In this document: positions 10,415 through 18,391 of the stretch, one piece after another
Position numbering within the stretch: the first letter of the stretch is position 1
Layout: every line of letters starts with the position of its first letter
Assembly (NCBI GenBank): GCA_949775045.1
Contig: OX459097.1
Coordinates: 19,379,177 to 19,443,176, forward strand
Length of the DNA: 64,000 nt
Direction: 5' to 3'
DNA from: Metridium senile
Lineage: Eukaryota; Cnidaria; Anthozoa; Actiniaria; Metridiidae
Notes under the pieces: generated by a model
Seen by the model: only the letters and a program-made list of their open reading frames with translations
Databases searched by the model: none
What the model was told of the DNA's origin: nothing
Position numbers and translations under genes: made by a program

Positions 10415-11044
10415 TTATATAATTTCTATTACTATTTTCATTGGATATATCCCAGAATGAATAATTTTGTTATTATAATCAGTCGCCCATAGCCAAATAC
10501 TATTGATATAATCATCATTTATTGGTGTGTACAAAGTATTAAAAGGCTCATACTTTATTCTATCATTATAACTACCCAAATCAACATATGCTAATAATTG
10601 GGAATAATTATTATTGAATAACACTTGCTTAGGATCAACCAAACTACAATGTATGTATACGAATTCACAAGCTCTAACAATATTTATACCATTTTTAGAA
10701 TCTTTTTTAAGATCTGGATCAAGTTTTAATAATTTTGCTAAGCTATCGTTTAATACAATATTAACATTTGGAGTAAGAACGGATTCGCTTATGGAAACTG
10801 GTTTCTTACCAATAGAAACTGCTTTATCAAGCGCACTTTTAAACGAAGGAAGGGTATAATATCCCTTAGGAATACGAATCAAAACATTACCTTGACCATC
10901 TGAAATTGTTCCTTCTTTTTCAAGGTTGTATAATTGATTAACAAAATTGCAATAATTTAGTGTAATTTTTTTACAATTTGTTATAGGATTTTTCAACCAA
11001 ATCGTTTCATCAGCTTTTGTTTTTTCAATATACAAGATCACCAT
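10415..11044 (-). CDS. Candidate minor capsid (penton) protein, 209 aa
   Basis: Rich in predicted beta strands, with a conserved-looking core at about residues 127-160 (FVYIHCSLVDPKQVL to LAYVDLG) and a C-terminal pair of strands (YINSIWLWATDYNNKIIHSG, then MKIVIEI). This order (Y-hC-lvdp, L-yv, Ytpi-d-yi--iwlw--D---k-i--G) resembles the single-jelly-roll penton proteins of Polintons as I know them. Size also fits. It would form the fivefold vertices of the capsid built by the 414-aa protein. A structure prediction is needed to confirm; the alternative is another Polinton structural protein. Confidence 0.5.
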   Translation of the reverse strand: MVILYIEKTKADETIWLKNPITNCKKITLNYCNFVNQLYNLEKEGTISDGQGNVLIRIPKGYYTLPSFKSALDKAVSIGKKPVSISESVLTPNVNIVLNDSLAKLLKLDPDLKKDSKNGINIVRACEFVYIHCSLVDPKQVLFNNNYSQLLAYVDLGSYNDRIKYEPFNTLYTPINDDYINSIWLWATDYNNKIIHSGIYPMKIVIEII

Positions 11045-11056
11045 TATAATATATAA

Positions 11057-12457
11057 TCATTTTTTGTTTTTATACCTTTCAACAACATACAATACCAAAC
11101 CAACAATAAGAAGCCATGCGTTTTTAGCAAGGAAACCTACCACTTGGCCTGCAGTTCTGAAAATAAAAGAGGCTATAGCACCAACCATACCTGGTAGAAT
11201 ATCACCCAATTTTTTCCCAAGTGACTTCAAACCATTTCCAACACCGGTTGCTACACTGCTTAATCCTGATTTTAGACTAGAAACAATCACACCAATAATA
11301 ACTCCAACAGATGTAATAATAGCTGTAGCTGTAAAGCCGTACTTTTTAAAAATACGTTTTACACGTTCTTTCAAAGGTAATTTTTCATCTATTAGTTCGT
11401 TTTTGTTTTCTAGTTCTTGTTTTTTTAACTCCAACTCTTTAATCTTAGCATCCAATTTAGCCTTCATTATAGTCTGAGCTTCTCTTGAATCAAAAAGCTC
11501 GTTATTTTCTTGTATTAGAGTTTCTTTTTGATGTTTTAATACATTGATATGTCCCTCTTCATCAGAAGTCATTGGGTTTTGAGCTATACTTTCAGCATCA
11601 TCGATAGAATCCTGTAATTTTTGGATAGAGATTTCATTTGAGCTAATACTTAAATTATCACCATCAATTTGTTTGTTAAGGACTACAATTTCAGGATGTA
11701 GTGTTGTTAAATGTTTATCAACATCTTTAATAGAATCATCATTTCTATCTAAAATAGTTTCAGCTGTTTCACCAAGATTGCTTTTTATTATATTAGGTAA
11801 TTGTTTATTTATATCACCATATGTATTATATAGTTTATACCATTTTGTGATTGTTTCATGTGTAATTTCTATTCTATCATTATTGTATCTAAAATCGTAT
11901 TTATCATCTAAATTATTCTCAGGAAAATTAGCATTAATATTATCTTTAATCTCGTTATAATCTTTTATCTCTTCTTTAGACTTACCCAAGCTTTCCTTAA
12001 TCGTCATAGGCAACGTTTCATAATTATCTATGAAATAAGTTGTAGCACCTTTGGTTTTTAAATGGACCACTACATTATCAAAATCATCAAGATAAAACAA
12101 AAACGAACTTGATTTAGGATCCCATGTTGGAAATTTTTTTTGTATTCTATTTTTAGCTGTTGTAATACTACGCTCTCGTTTTTTTAATTCTTTACTTCTT
12201 TTAGATAAATCTCCTATTTCTATTTCTTGTCTTATACTTTTATTCCAATTATCATTACTTTCACTAACATTTTCAAACATTCTATATCCACGTTCTCTTG
12301 TTATACCTCTTTTATTAAACCTTCCTTTAGTTCTTTCCCACCATGTTTTCTCTGTTTCTTTTTGCTTCGGTATAAGTTCAGCTAACTCATCATCAGTAAT
12401 CGGTTCATTAATATCAACACTCCCTTCACCTAATGGATCAAAATCTCCACCTTCCAT
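11057..12457 (-). CDS. Polinton membrane protein, 466 aa, with coiled coils and C-terminal hydrophobic domain
   Basis: The N-terminal two thirds are charged and helical, with coiled-coil character at about 255-365 (repeated KELELKKQELENK-type heptads). The C-terminal 95 residues form the conserved part: LPLKERVKRIFKKYGFTATA, two glycine/serine/alanine-rich hydrophobic segments (about 378-395 and 420-440) and a final membrane helix (NAWLLIVGLVLYVVERYKNKK). This C-terminal module recurs in cnidarian Polinton proteins. The role is unknown; a virion membrane or host-membrane disrupting protein is the simplest idea. A box TAATACTAAATG precedes the start. Confidence 0.7.
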   Translation of the reverse strand: MEGGDFDPLGEGSVDINEPITDDELAELIPKQKETEKTWWERTKGRFNKRGITRERGYRMFENVSESNDNWNKSIRQEIEIGDLSKRSKELKKRERSITTAKNRIQKKFPTWDPKSSSFLFYLDDFDNVVVHLKTKGATTYFIDNYETLPMTIKESLGKSKEEIKDYNEIKDNINANFPENNLDDKYDFRYNNDRIEITHETITKWYKLYNTYGDINKQLPNIIKSNLGETAETILDRNDDSIKDVDKHLTTLHPEIVVLNKQIDGDNLSISSNEISIQKLQDSIDDAESIAQNPMTSDEEGHINVLKHQKETLIQENNELFDSREAQTIMKAKLDAKIKELELKKQELENKNELIDEKLPLKERVKRIFKKYGFTATAIITSVGVIIGVIVSSLKSGLSSVATGVGNGLKSLGKKLGDILPGMVGAIASFIFRTAGQVVGFLAKNAWLLIVGLVLYVVERYKNKK

Positions 12458-12564
12458 TTAGTATTATATGTTATAATAATAAATAGTTTTTTAGATCTTT
12501 TTATGAATACATAGTTTATCAGATATAAACACCTATTATATACTTATCGATGATTAACATATTT

Positions 12565-12984
12565 TCATATAAATTTAGATGCCAAATATCCACCAGCTAG
12601 CATTCCACCTCCGACATAAACCATTTCATATTGCTTTTGCTTTTTACTTTTTTTATAGTAATCTGAAAACTGCGGTTCTTGATTATTAAAACTCAAATTA
12701 GGATGAGCTTTCTTATACAAAACAAATGCTTGGTCTGTACTATCTAAGTTTTCATCCGCTAATTTCTTGTCTGTATATTCTTTAGTTAACCAATCCTGAT
12801 ATGCTTGCCTCTTCTTTTCAAAATCACCCATAGCTTGTTGATATGCTTCAAGAGCCTTATCATGTCTTATTTTCTCATCATCTCCATGATTTTTATCCAA
12901 TGATTTAGCTAGGTACATAGACCCGGTAAAAGCTGTTGCGTTAAGAACAGCTCCTAATACCATTGTGACTGCAATTGACACCAT
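12565..12984 (-). CDS. Polinton small membrane protein, 139 aa
   Basis: Two hydrophobic ends (residues about 3-25 and 118-138, GGGMLAGGYLASKFI) flank a charged helical middle with tyrosine/lysine repeats. An N-terminal signal-anchor and a C-terminal glycine-rich helix would give a hairpin topology. I recognise it as one of the small accessory proteins that accompany the cnidarian Polinton capsid genes; function unknown. The start is supported by the TATAATATAATG immediately upstream. Confidence 0.6.
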   Translation of the reverse strand: MVSIAVTMVLGAVLNATAFTGSMYLAKSLDKNHGDDEKIRHDKALEAYQQAMGDFEKKRQAYQDWLTKEYTDKKLADENLDSTDQAFVLYKKAHPNLSFNNQEPQFSDYYKKSKKQKQYEMVYVGGGMLAGGYLASKFI

Positions 12985-13020
12985 TATATTATATTATATA
13001 TTAATATTTTTTTAATACAT

Positions 13021-13251
13021 TTACATAGATGATGGAAGAATCTTTTTGGCTTCAAGATATTCCTTCAGATAGATAGAACCGGCTAGAACAACCACCCATT
13101 TACCATAGTTTGGTAGAGAGCTACTTGGGTCATTGATGAATGGTTCCTTTAGAATTTTCTTACCAACATAGCCGATTCCACTAGCAATCCCTACGATGAC
13201 AGCAGCATCCATAACGGTTTTAACAACTTTGTTTTCTGTTTGATTTGACAT
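13021..13251 (-). CDS. Polinton small membrane protein, 76 aa
   Basis: A short protein with two hydrophobic segments: VVKTVMDAAVIVGIASGIGYVG (about 9-30) and KWVVVLAGSIYLKEYL (about 51-66), separated by a polar loop with DPSSSLPNYG. The spacing of 28 bp to the next downstream gene and the AT-rich box before its ATG match the rest of the Polinton. Similar small proteins recur in cnidarian Polintons. No function is assigned. Confidence 0.6.
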   Translation of the reverse strand: MSNQTENKVVKTVMDAAVIVGIASGIGYVGKKILKEPFINDPSSSLPNYGKWVVVLAGSIYLKEYLEAKKILPSSM

Positions 13252-13279
13252 GTTATAATATTATTATACAATTTTATTT

Positions 13280-14134
13280 TTATATCTTTATTCTATGGAA
13301 CCCAGTAATATGATTTCTAAGAGTTGTATTTGATTTGAATTTACCACAACAATATATACATTTAATTCGAACATCACACATATAACTATTAACCTCCCTA
13401 ATAATCAAATCATAATCATTACTAATCATCACCTTAAAACCGTTATACTTATATTCATCTAATAAATCTTTTTGAGCTTTGGATACTATACCATTGTCTT
13501 TTGGTGTCTTAAACTCAATACAGAACCCATTATAATATTTATGGAGATTAGTAATTATAAGATCTGGTTGGCCTTTTTGATAACCCTTTTTATAAGAATC
13601 AATTCTTTTGGTGGATGTGTATTGAAGCTCGCCTAATCCAGCTATCAGTAAGCACTTAGGGTAAAACCTTCTAATATATTGCACCACCTTTGTATGTAGG
13701 TCATATTCATCCTCCATTTTAAACATTAATGTATTAGAATTGTTAAACATTCTATAATATCCATATTTTCTAATTGTTGGTATCACATCTTCTACAACCC
13801 AATCTTGAAACTTTTCAGCAATAGGCATATTTGATTTCATAACTAATCTATATAACCCACTTTCTGTTATAAAAATCGTATGAGGGTGAATGTTTATAAA
13901 GGGGTCCCATTTTGGGACCCCTTTGTAAAAGGGATCCTGTTTCACGACTCCATTCATATTTTGGTATTCTATCTTATTTTTATCAGGCACGTGATTTACT
14001 AGAGCTTTTTTAGTATTTGAATAGCCTAATGCAGATGCTACATCTTTCCCTTTGAAATAAATATTCTGTTTGTTATCAATAAAAGTATCAACAGATAAAC
14101 CAAGATCATTATTATTAAACTTTTTAATATTCAT
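13280..14134 (-). CDS. BRO-N / VRR-NUC-like nuclease / C2H2 zinc finger fusion, 284 aa
   Basis: Three modules are visible. Residues about 18-125 are a BRO-N domain (Bro/antirepressor family; FKGKDVASALGYSNTKKAL, TESGLYRLVMKS, EKFQDWVVEDVIPTIRK), a DNA-binding module common in large DNA viruses and phages. Residues about 165-245 look like a PD-(D/E)xK nuclease of VRR-NUC type: GQPDLII with D191, then IEFKTPK with E207 and K209, then a conserved Q221. Residues 259-280 form one C2H2 zinc finger (C259, C262, H275, H280). BRO-N alone is known from viruses; the fusion suggests a site-directed nuclease or regulator carried by the Polinton. Confidence 0.72.
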   Translation of the reverse strand: MNIKKFNNNDLGLSVDTFIDNKQNIYFKGKDVASALGYSNTKKALVNHVPDKNKIEYQNMNGVVKQDPFYKGVPKWDPFINIHPHTIFITESGLYRLVMKSNMPIAEKFQDWVVEDVIPTIRKYGYYRMFNNSNTLMFKMEDEYDLHTKVVQYIRRFYPKCLLIAGLGELQYTSTKRIDSYKKGYQKGQPDLIITNLHKYYNGFCIEFKTPKDNGIVSKAQKDLLDEYKYNGFKVMISNDYDLIIREVNSYMCDVRIKCIYCCGKFKSNTTLRNHITGFHRIKI

Positions 14135-14171
14135 TTATACTATATATTAATAAACGTTTATTTATATTTTT

Positions 14172-14585
14172 TTATTCCATACCAATTCTCTTAGGTACAG
14201 GTATCTTAGATATATCCTGTTTAGATACTACAGATGATGATGTCTCAGATGTCTTTGGTACATCTTTGATATGTTGTGGTTTTGCTTCAATATTATTCTT
14301 ATTTTTATATCTTAGGTATAGATCAAAGACAGTTAACCCTATACCAATAATAGTTAATCCAGTTGTTAGTGAAATTTCCGGCAACCATTTTGAATTAGCA
14401 TTATCTTCTTCAATAACCTCATTATTTTCATGTTCTTTCTCTTGTTTGAGAGCTTGTTTAGCCTTCTTATGATATTCAGCTAATCGTTTTCCAGCTGCTA
14501 CTTTTTTAGGGTTCTTAACACGTTCTATCTTTTGTTCTGGTTCTCTTGTGATTTGATCAACTTGTGTGCTATCAGTTTCAGTCAT
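14172..14585 (-). CDS. Polinton single-pass membrane protein, 137 aa
   Basis: The basic N-terminal third (VKNPKKVAAGKRLAEYHKKAK) is followed by an acidic linker and one membrane helix at about 73-91 (LTTGLTIIGIGLTVFDLYL), then RYKNKN and a polar serine/lysine-rich tail. The KNPKKVAAGK box and the GIGLTxFDLYLRYK box are familiar from cnidarian Polintons, where the protein is usually near the capsid genes, as here. Function unknown; it is likely a virion or assembly membrane protein. Confidence 0.65.
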   Translation of the reverse strand: MTETDSTQVDQITREPEQKIERVKNPKKVAAGKRLAEYHKKAKQALKQEKEHENNEVIEEDNANSKWLPEISLTTGLTIIGIGLTVFDLYLRYKNKNNIEAKPQHIKDVPKTSETSSSVVSKQDISKIPVPKRIGME

Positions 14586-14637
14586 TATAAATATATAACA
14601 TATTTAATATTTATATATTTTTATGCTCAAGAGATTT

Positions 14638-14850
14638 ATAATTCTGCTCAAGAGATTTATAATTCTGCTCAAGAGTTGCTCAACAACTGCTCAACAACTA
14701 CTCAAGAGTACTCAAGAGATGCTCAACAACTGCTCAACAACTGCTCAACAACTGCTCAACAACTGCTCAACAACTACTCAACAACTACTCAACAACTGCT
14801 CAACAACTGCTCAAGAGTGCTCAAGAGATTATCAAGACAACTCAAGAGTC
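14638..14850. repeat. Minisatellite (CTCAACAACTG)n in the Polinton
   Basis: About eighteen copies of an 11-bp unit CTCAACAACTG/CTCAACAACTA, with CTCAAGAG variants at both ends, fill the spacer between the 137-aa and 199-aa genes and run into the last codons of the latter (stop at 14832). The frames through it are long runs of low-complexity residues and are not regarded as genes. Such an array should vary in length between copies of the element. Confidence 0.85.
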
Positions 14851-15431
14851 TGATCAACAGTGTCATGAATATATTTATCCATTTCATCAACTGACTCGTC
14901 ATTTTTTTCAATTTTTTCAATTTCTATTTTAAAATCAATATGTTTCGCTATTTGAAGTAGTCCGCTTGCTAGGGCCACGAATCTACCACCTTTTAAAACA
15001 ACATATCCAGCTGCATTATTCAATTCTTGTTTAACCAGTTCATTTTTTTTCAAATCATTACAGAGATCTTTCTTATCATCAATAGGTATCGCATAACTTA
15101 GTAATTCAACACCTGTTTCCAAAGCTGTATCAACTAATCCACTTGTTACTTGATTACCCATTGTTACTTGATATCGATTATGATATTTTTCAACGTCTTT
15201 TGATGGTAATCTCTTAATATCTCCTAGGCTCATATTATTACCTGTATATGTATCTATTGTACCAAGAACTGCTAAAATAGATAATTGTTCTCGTTTCTCT
15301 TCTATATCTGTGTTATTATCATCTTTATTAACCAATTTTCTCTTTTTAATCGGTTTCTTGTCCATTACAATTGGTTCTTCTGGTATTGTTTCTAATTTAT
15401 CATCAGCATATTGATCTAGGATTGATTCCAT
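14832..15431 (-). CDS. Polinton conserved protein, 199 aa, unknown function
   Basis: An acidic and lysine-rich N-terminus (1-45) precedes a more ordered part. The piece LPSKDVEKYHNRYQVTMGNQ and a hydrophobic stretch at about 140-165 (GYVVLKGGRFVALASGLLQIAKH) recall the small protein encoded beside the packaging ATPase in many cnidarian Polintons. The C-terminus is low in complexity because it runs into the neighbouring minisatellite. There are 29 bp to the ATPase gene, same strand. No enzymatic residues are seen. Confidence 0.6.
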   Translation of the reverse strand: MESILDQYADDKLETIPEEPIVMDKKPIKKRKLVNKDDNNTDIEEKREQLSILAVLGTIDTYTGNNMSLGDIKRLPSKDVEKYHNRYQVTMGNQVTSGLVDTALETGVELLSYAIPIDDKKDLCNDLKKNELVKQELNNAAGYVVLKGGRFVALASGLLQIAKHIDFKIEIEKIEKNDESVDEMDKYIHDTVDQTLELS

Positions 15432-15460
15432 CTTATTATATAGTATATATATTTATTTAT

Positions 15461-16087
15461 TTATATCATTCCAGGTATCTCCACATATGTATGAAATGGG
15501 TGACGTAGGCAGAAGCAAATCCTAGCATACTTTTCCGATTTTAGTATTTTCATAAAATGTTTTTTATGCTCATTGTCTAACTCTCCACCATATTCATCAA
15601 ACAGTGTCTGATTTGATATCCTATTCGGTGTGAAGAAACTAATGATACAACCTACATTCTCCCTAAACGGTTTTGAAATTGCTGTTAACTGTTGTGTTAA
15701 AACCCATACTGATATATTTTCATGTCTTCCACTAAATGCTAAATTAATAAATTGATTTGACCGCTGCTTGAGATCTTTACTGAATGCGCAATCGTCTAGA
15801 ATGACTAATGTATTATAACCGGAAAACACTTCTATGACATCTGATAAAATATCATTAATTTCATCCACATTGCTAGCGTCTGGTGATATAACGATGAACC
15901 TATGGTCGTTGTTAGCAAATCCTTGGTATGTTTTATTATGCACATATGTAGGACAAACTAATATGATATACTCAAACATATATCTATAACATGTTCTTAA
16001 TTGATTTATCAAAAATTCTGTTTTACCGCTATTTGTAGGGCCTGTTATGATACAATGAAATGGTAATTTCTCTTTTAACTCTTCCAT
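15461..16087 (-). CDS. FtsK/HerA-type genome packaging ATPase, 208 aa
   Basis: Walker A GPTNSGKT lies at residues 16-23 and Walker B LVILDD at about 94-99, followed by a sensor-like region VWVLTQQL (about 126-133). Length and motif order match the A32-like packaging ATPases of Polintons and related viruses, which pump DNA into preformed capsids using ATP. It sits directly downstream of the capsid gene (23-bp gap), the classic Polinton arrangement. The start is preceded by a run of TATATA. Confidence 0.9.
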   Translation of the reverse strand: MEELKEKLPFHCIITGPTNSGKTEFLINQLRTCYRYMFEYIILVCPTYVHNKTYQGFANNDHRFIVISPDASNVDEINDILSDVIEVFSGYNTLVILDDCAFSKDLKQRSNQFINLAFSGRHENISVWVLTQQLTAISKPFRENVGCIISFFTPNRISNQTLFDEYGGELDNEHKKHFMKILKSEKYARICFCLRHPFHTYVEIPGMI

Positions 16088-16110
16088 ATATATATATTAT
16101 ATACTACTTT

Positions 16111-17355
16111 TTAAAACAGAATTGATTTCAAATTGGAGTCTTGAATTTCCATCATAGCATCAGCTAGTACATAAATATAACAATTGAGCTTTCCAGTACC
16201 TGTAGTATCTCGTTTTATCTCTAAATGAATACCATCCTTGGTGCTATTAAGATGAAGACCGTTACCATGAATATCATCATCAGGATACAAACGAAGGTCA
16301 ATCCATAGACAAAATTTATCTGAATAGAAATCCTTCTGTTTAACATTATCACTAAGACCAAATTTTCGTATAGCAGCTGTCCAGAAATCAGTCTTTGTCA
16401 TACCTTTGGAAAATAATTTATTTGGAATCCCATCAATGTTGACATTTAATTCAGTCAAATTAGGATAAACAAATTTTTCTGTATCTCTCGTACAAATAGT
16501 ATATGGTTCTACAAATAACATAAGAATGCCGCTCATAGACCTTCTAGGAATGTTGATATGCTCATTTATCACACCATCTGTATTTCTTGTAATTTGCAAA
16601 GTTTTATGCAATAGAACATTTTCAAAATAAAACCCTCTACCAACTTGGTATGTAGATAGAGCTTCCTTTGAAAGAAAATCACTATTTATGCATTCATATT
16701 CAAGTTCGATGTTTGATAGGCTATAACTATATGATTTTGATGTGTCACTAGAGATTACAAGATTCTTGCTTTCCGCCAATGTAACTTCAAATAAAAGATT
16801 ATGTGATAACCCTTTTGCGTAAAACACACCATGTGAATCAATAATTGGATGGTTAATAGCCATTCTGTATTTAGTACTGTAAACACCCGCAAGTGCCACT
16901 TCTTTTGCATCTGTTGTCACCTTATCACCCGCTGAAGCCCGTAATTTATGCATATTAACAGATGAGATTCCTTCTATCAGCATATTTTCACGATGCTCTT
17001 TTGTTAAATAAATATCCTTATATGTTTCAAGTAGATCTACTCTATTTGTGTCCTGTAGTGTTTCCCCACCATATGATACTTTCATCCTCGAAATAATATT
17101 CCTACTGATATTGTTTACTAGTCGATTATTTGCATGTTTATCTGTAGGTTGGTTCAAATTGAAAGTTAAACCAATAGATCCAGGTACATACACAACATTT
17201 TCACTCAATTTAGGTAAATGAATATATAATGTTTCTCCAGGTTGTGATGATGAAGGATTGAAAGTGATACGGTGAAGGGTTTTTTCACCCTTATGACCAA
17301 AAGGTCTTCTATACTCTTTGTTAACATCAAGTACGTCTGAAATAGATTGACTCAT
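16111..17355 (-). CDS. Major capsid protein, double jelly-roll, 414 aa
   Basis: Identified by length, position next to the ATPase and family-like segments: an N-terminal FGHKGEKTLHRITF/GETLYIHLPKL region, the ISRMKVSYGGETLQD strand region at about 88-102, and near the C-terminus FWTAAIRKFGL, LWIDLRLYPDDDIHGNG and DGIHLEIKR before a final ADAMMEIQ strand. These match Polinton capsid proteins, whose double jelly-roll trimers build an icosahedral shell. Its presence, intact, means this element could in principle form particles; known Polinton virions are only inferred. It shares a 43-bp divergent promoter region with the integrase gene. Confidence 0.85.
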   Translation of the reverse strand: MSQSISDVLDVNKEYRRPFGHKGEKTLHRITFNPSSSQPGETLYIHLPKLSENVVYVPGSIGLTFNLNQPTDKHANNRLVNNISRNIISRMKVSYGGETLQDTNRVDLLETYKDIYLTKEHRENMLIEGISSVNMHKLRASAGDKVTTDAKEVALAGVYSTKYRMAINHPIIDSHGVFYAKGLSHNLLFEVTLAESKNLVISSDTSKSYSYSLSNIELEYECINSDFLSKEALSTYQVGRGFYFENVLLHKTLQITRNTDGVINEHINIPRRSMSGILMLFVEPYTICTRDTEKFVYPNLTELNVNIDGIPNKLFSKGMTKTDFWTAAIRKFGLSDNVKQKDFYSDKFCLWIDLRLYPDDDIHGNGLHLNSTKDGIHLEIKRDTTGTGKLNCYIYVLADAMMEIQDSNLKSILF

Positions 17356-17398
17356 ATATATACTGTTATAAGATATTATTGTTTTATATATATTATAT
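17356..17398. promoter_or_regulatory. Divergent 43-bp promoter between capsid and integrase genes
   Basis: The only intergenic space between two back-to-back genes. It contains TATATATACTGTTATAAGAT next to the capsid ATG and TTTTATATATATTATAT next to the integrase ATG. Nearly every minus-strand Polinton gene has a similar TATAATATATA-like box ending 0-12 bp before its ATG (for example before 9660, 10387, 11044, 12984, 16087), implying a common promoter motif and very short 5' leaders. Confidence 0.5.
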
Positions 17399-18391
17399 AT
17401 GGATAACAGAAAATTATCAAACCATTATTATAGTCCACAAGGCTATTGGAAAGGTTATGAAGCTATTGATAAACTAGTTGGTGCCACAAATATTGATAAA
17501 GCTATTGTGAAAAAGTGGTTGGAAAAACAAGCATTATGGCAGATATATTTACCTAAACCACAATATATCCCAAGATATCATTGGAATGTTGAAAAAGTAA
17601 ATCATACCCATCAAGCTGATTTACTATTCCTACCTCATGACACAGTTAAACGAAAGGTATACAAATATGCTCTTGTGGTTGTCGACATTGCCAGTAGGTA
17701 CATAGATGCGGAGCCTTTGACGTCTAAATACTCATCAGAGGTATCGAGAGGGATTGAAAATATATATTCCAGACGTTTGAAATGGCCTGAAACAATTATT
17801 GTAGATCCTGGCACGGAATTCATGGGTAATGTTACAAAAATAATGAAAAACAAATCTGTTAAGATACAAAGATCTGAAGCTAATAATCATAGAGCCCAAG
17901 CATTAGTCGAACGCGCTAATCGAACTATTGCAGAGAAGCTATTTAGTTATCAGTACAGTAAAGAAATGGTAATGGAACAAAATGAAAGATCCCGTGAATG
18001 GGTTGAAAGACTACCAGCTGTCATACGAAGTATAAACAGTGGAGTAAAAAGAATTACTGGAAAAACACCGATTGATGCTATAAAATTAAAAGAAGTAGGT
18101 GAAAATCATGTGAAGTATAAAAGACCTGTTGGATTAGATGAAATCCGTCTTCCTCAAGGTGTGAAAGTTAGATATTTGTATGCTCCAGGTGAGTTGGAAG
18201 GTGGTAATCAAAGAGCTACAGACCCTATATGGTCATTAGAAATATATGACATAACAAGGTCTGTTGTATCGACTAATCAACCTGTATTATATTACCTATC
18301 TGATGGTGCACCGAAAAGAAATTTCGTCAGAGAAGAATTACAAGTTGTACCCAAAGATACTGAGTTACCACCTGATAGTGTTTTAAAATAA
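17399..18391 (+). CDS. Retroviral-type integrase, 330 aa
   Basis: A DDE integrase core is visible: D74 (HQADLLFLP), D136 (TIIVDPGTEF) and E171 (NHRAQALVERANRT), with 34 residues between the last two. The C-terminal 110 residues are a beta-rich DNA-binding or chromo-like region (LPQGVKVRYLYAP, VLYYLSDG). The N-terminal HHCC zinc motif of retroviral integrases is absent. It would cut and join the Polinton ends and produce the 6-bp target duplication. Its last 9 bases overlap, tail to tail, the end of the polymerase gene on the other strand. Confidence 0.9.
   Translation: MDNRKLSNHYYSPQGYWKGYEAIDKLVGATNIDKAIVKKWLEKQALWQIYLPKPQYIPRYHWNVEKVNHTHQADLLFLPHDTVKRKVYKYALVVVDIASRYIDAEPLTSKYSSEVSRGIENIYSRRLKWPETIIVDPGTEFMGNVTKIMKNKSVKIQRSEANNHRAQALVERANRTIAEKLFSYQYSKEMVMEQNERSREWVERLPAVIRSINSGVKRITGKTPIDAIKLKEVGENHVKYKRPVGLDEIRLPQGVKVRYLYAPGELEGGNQRATDPIWSLEIYDITRSVVSTNQPVLYYLSDGAPKRNFVREELQVVPKDTELPPDSVLK

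Noticed and set aside
14532..14894. ORFs through the 11-bp repeat array
   Set aside because: Frames in all three phases are equally open because of the repeat; the peptides are low-complexity and overlap a conserved Polinton gene on the other strand.
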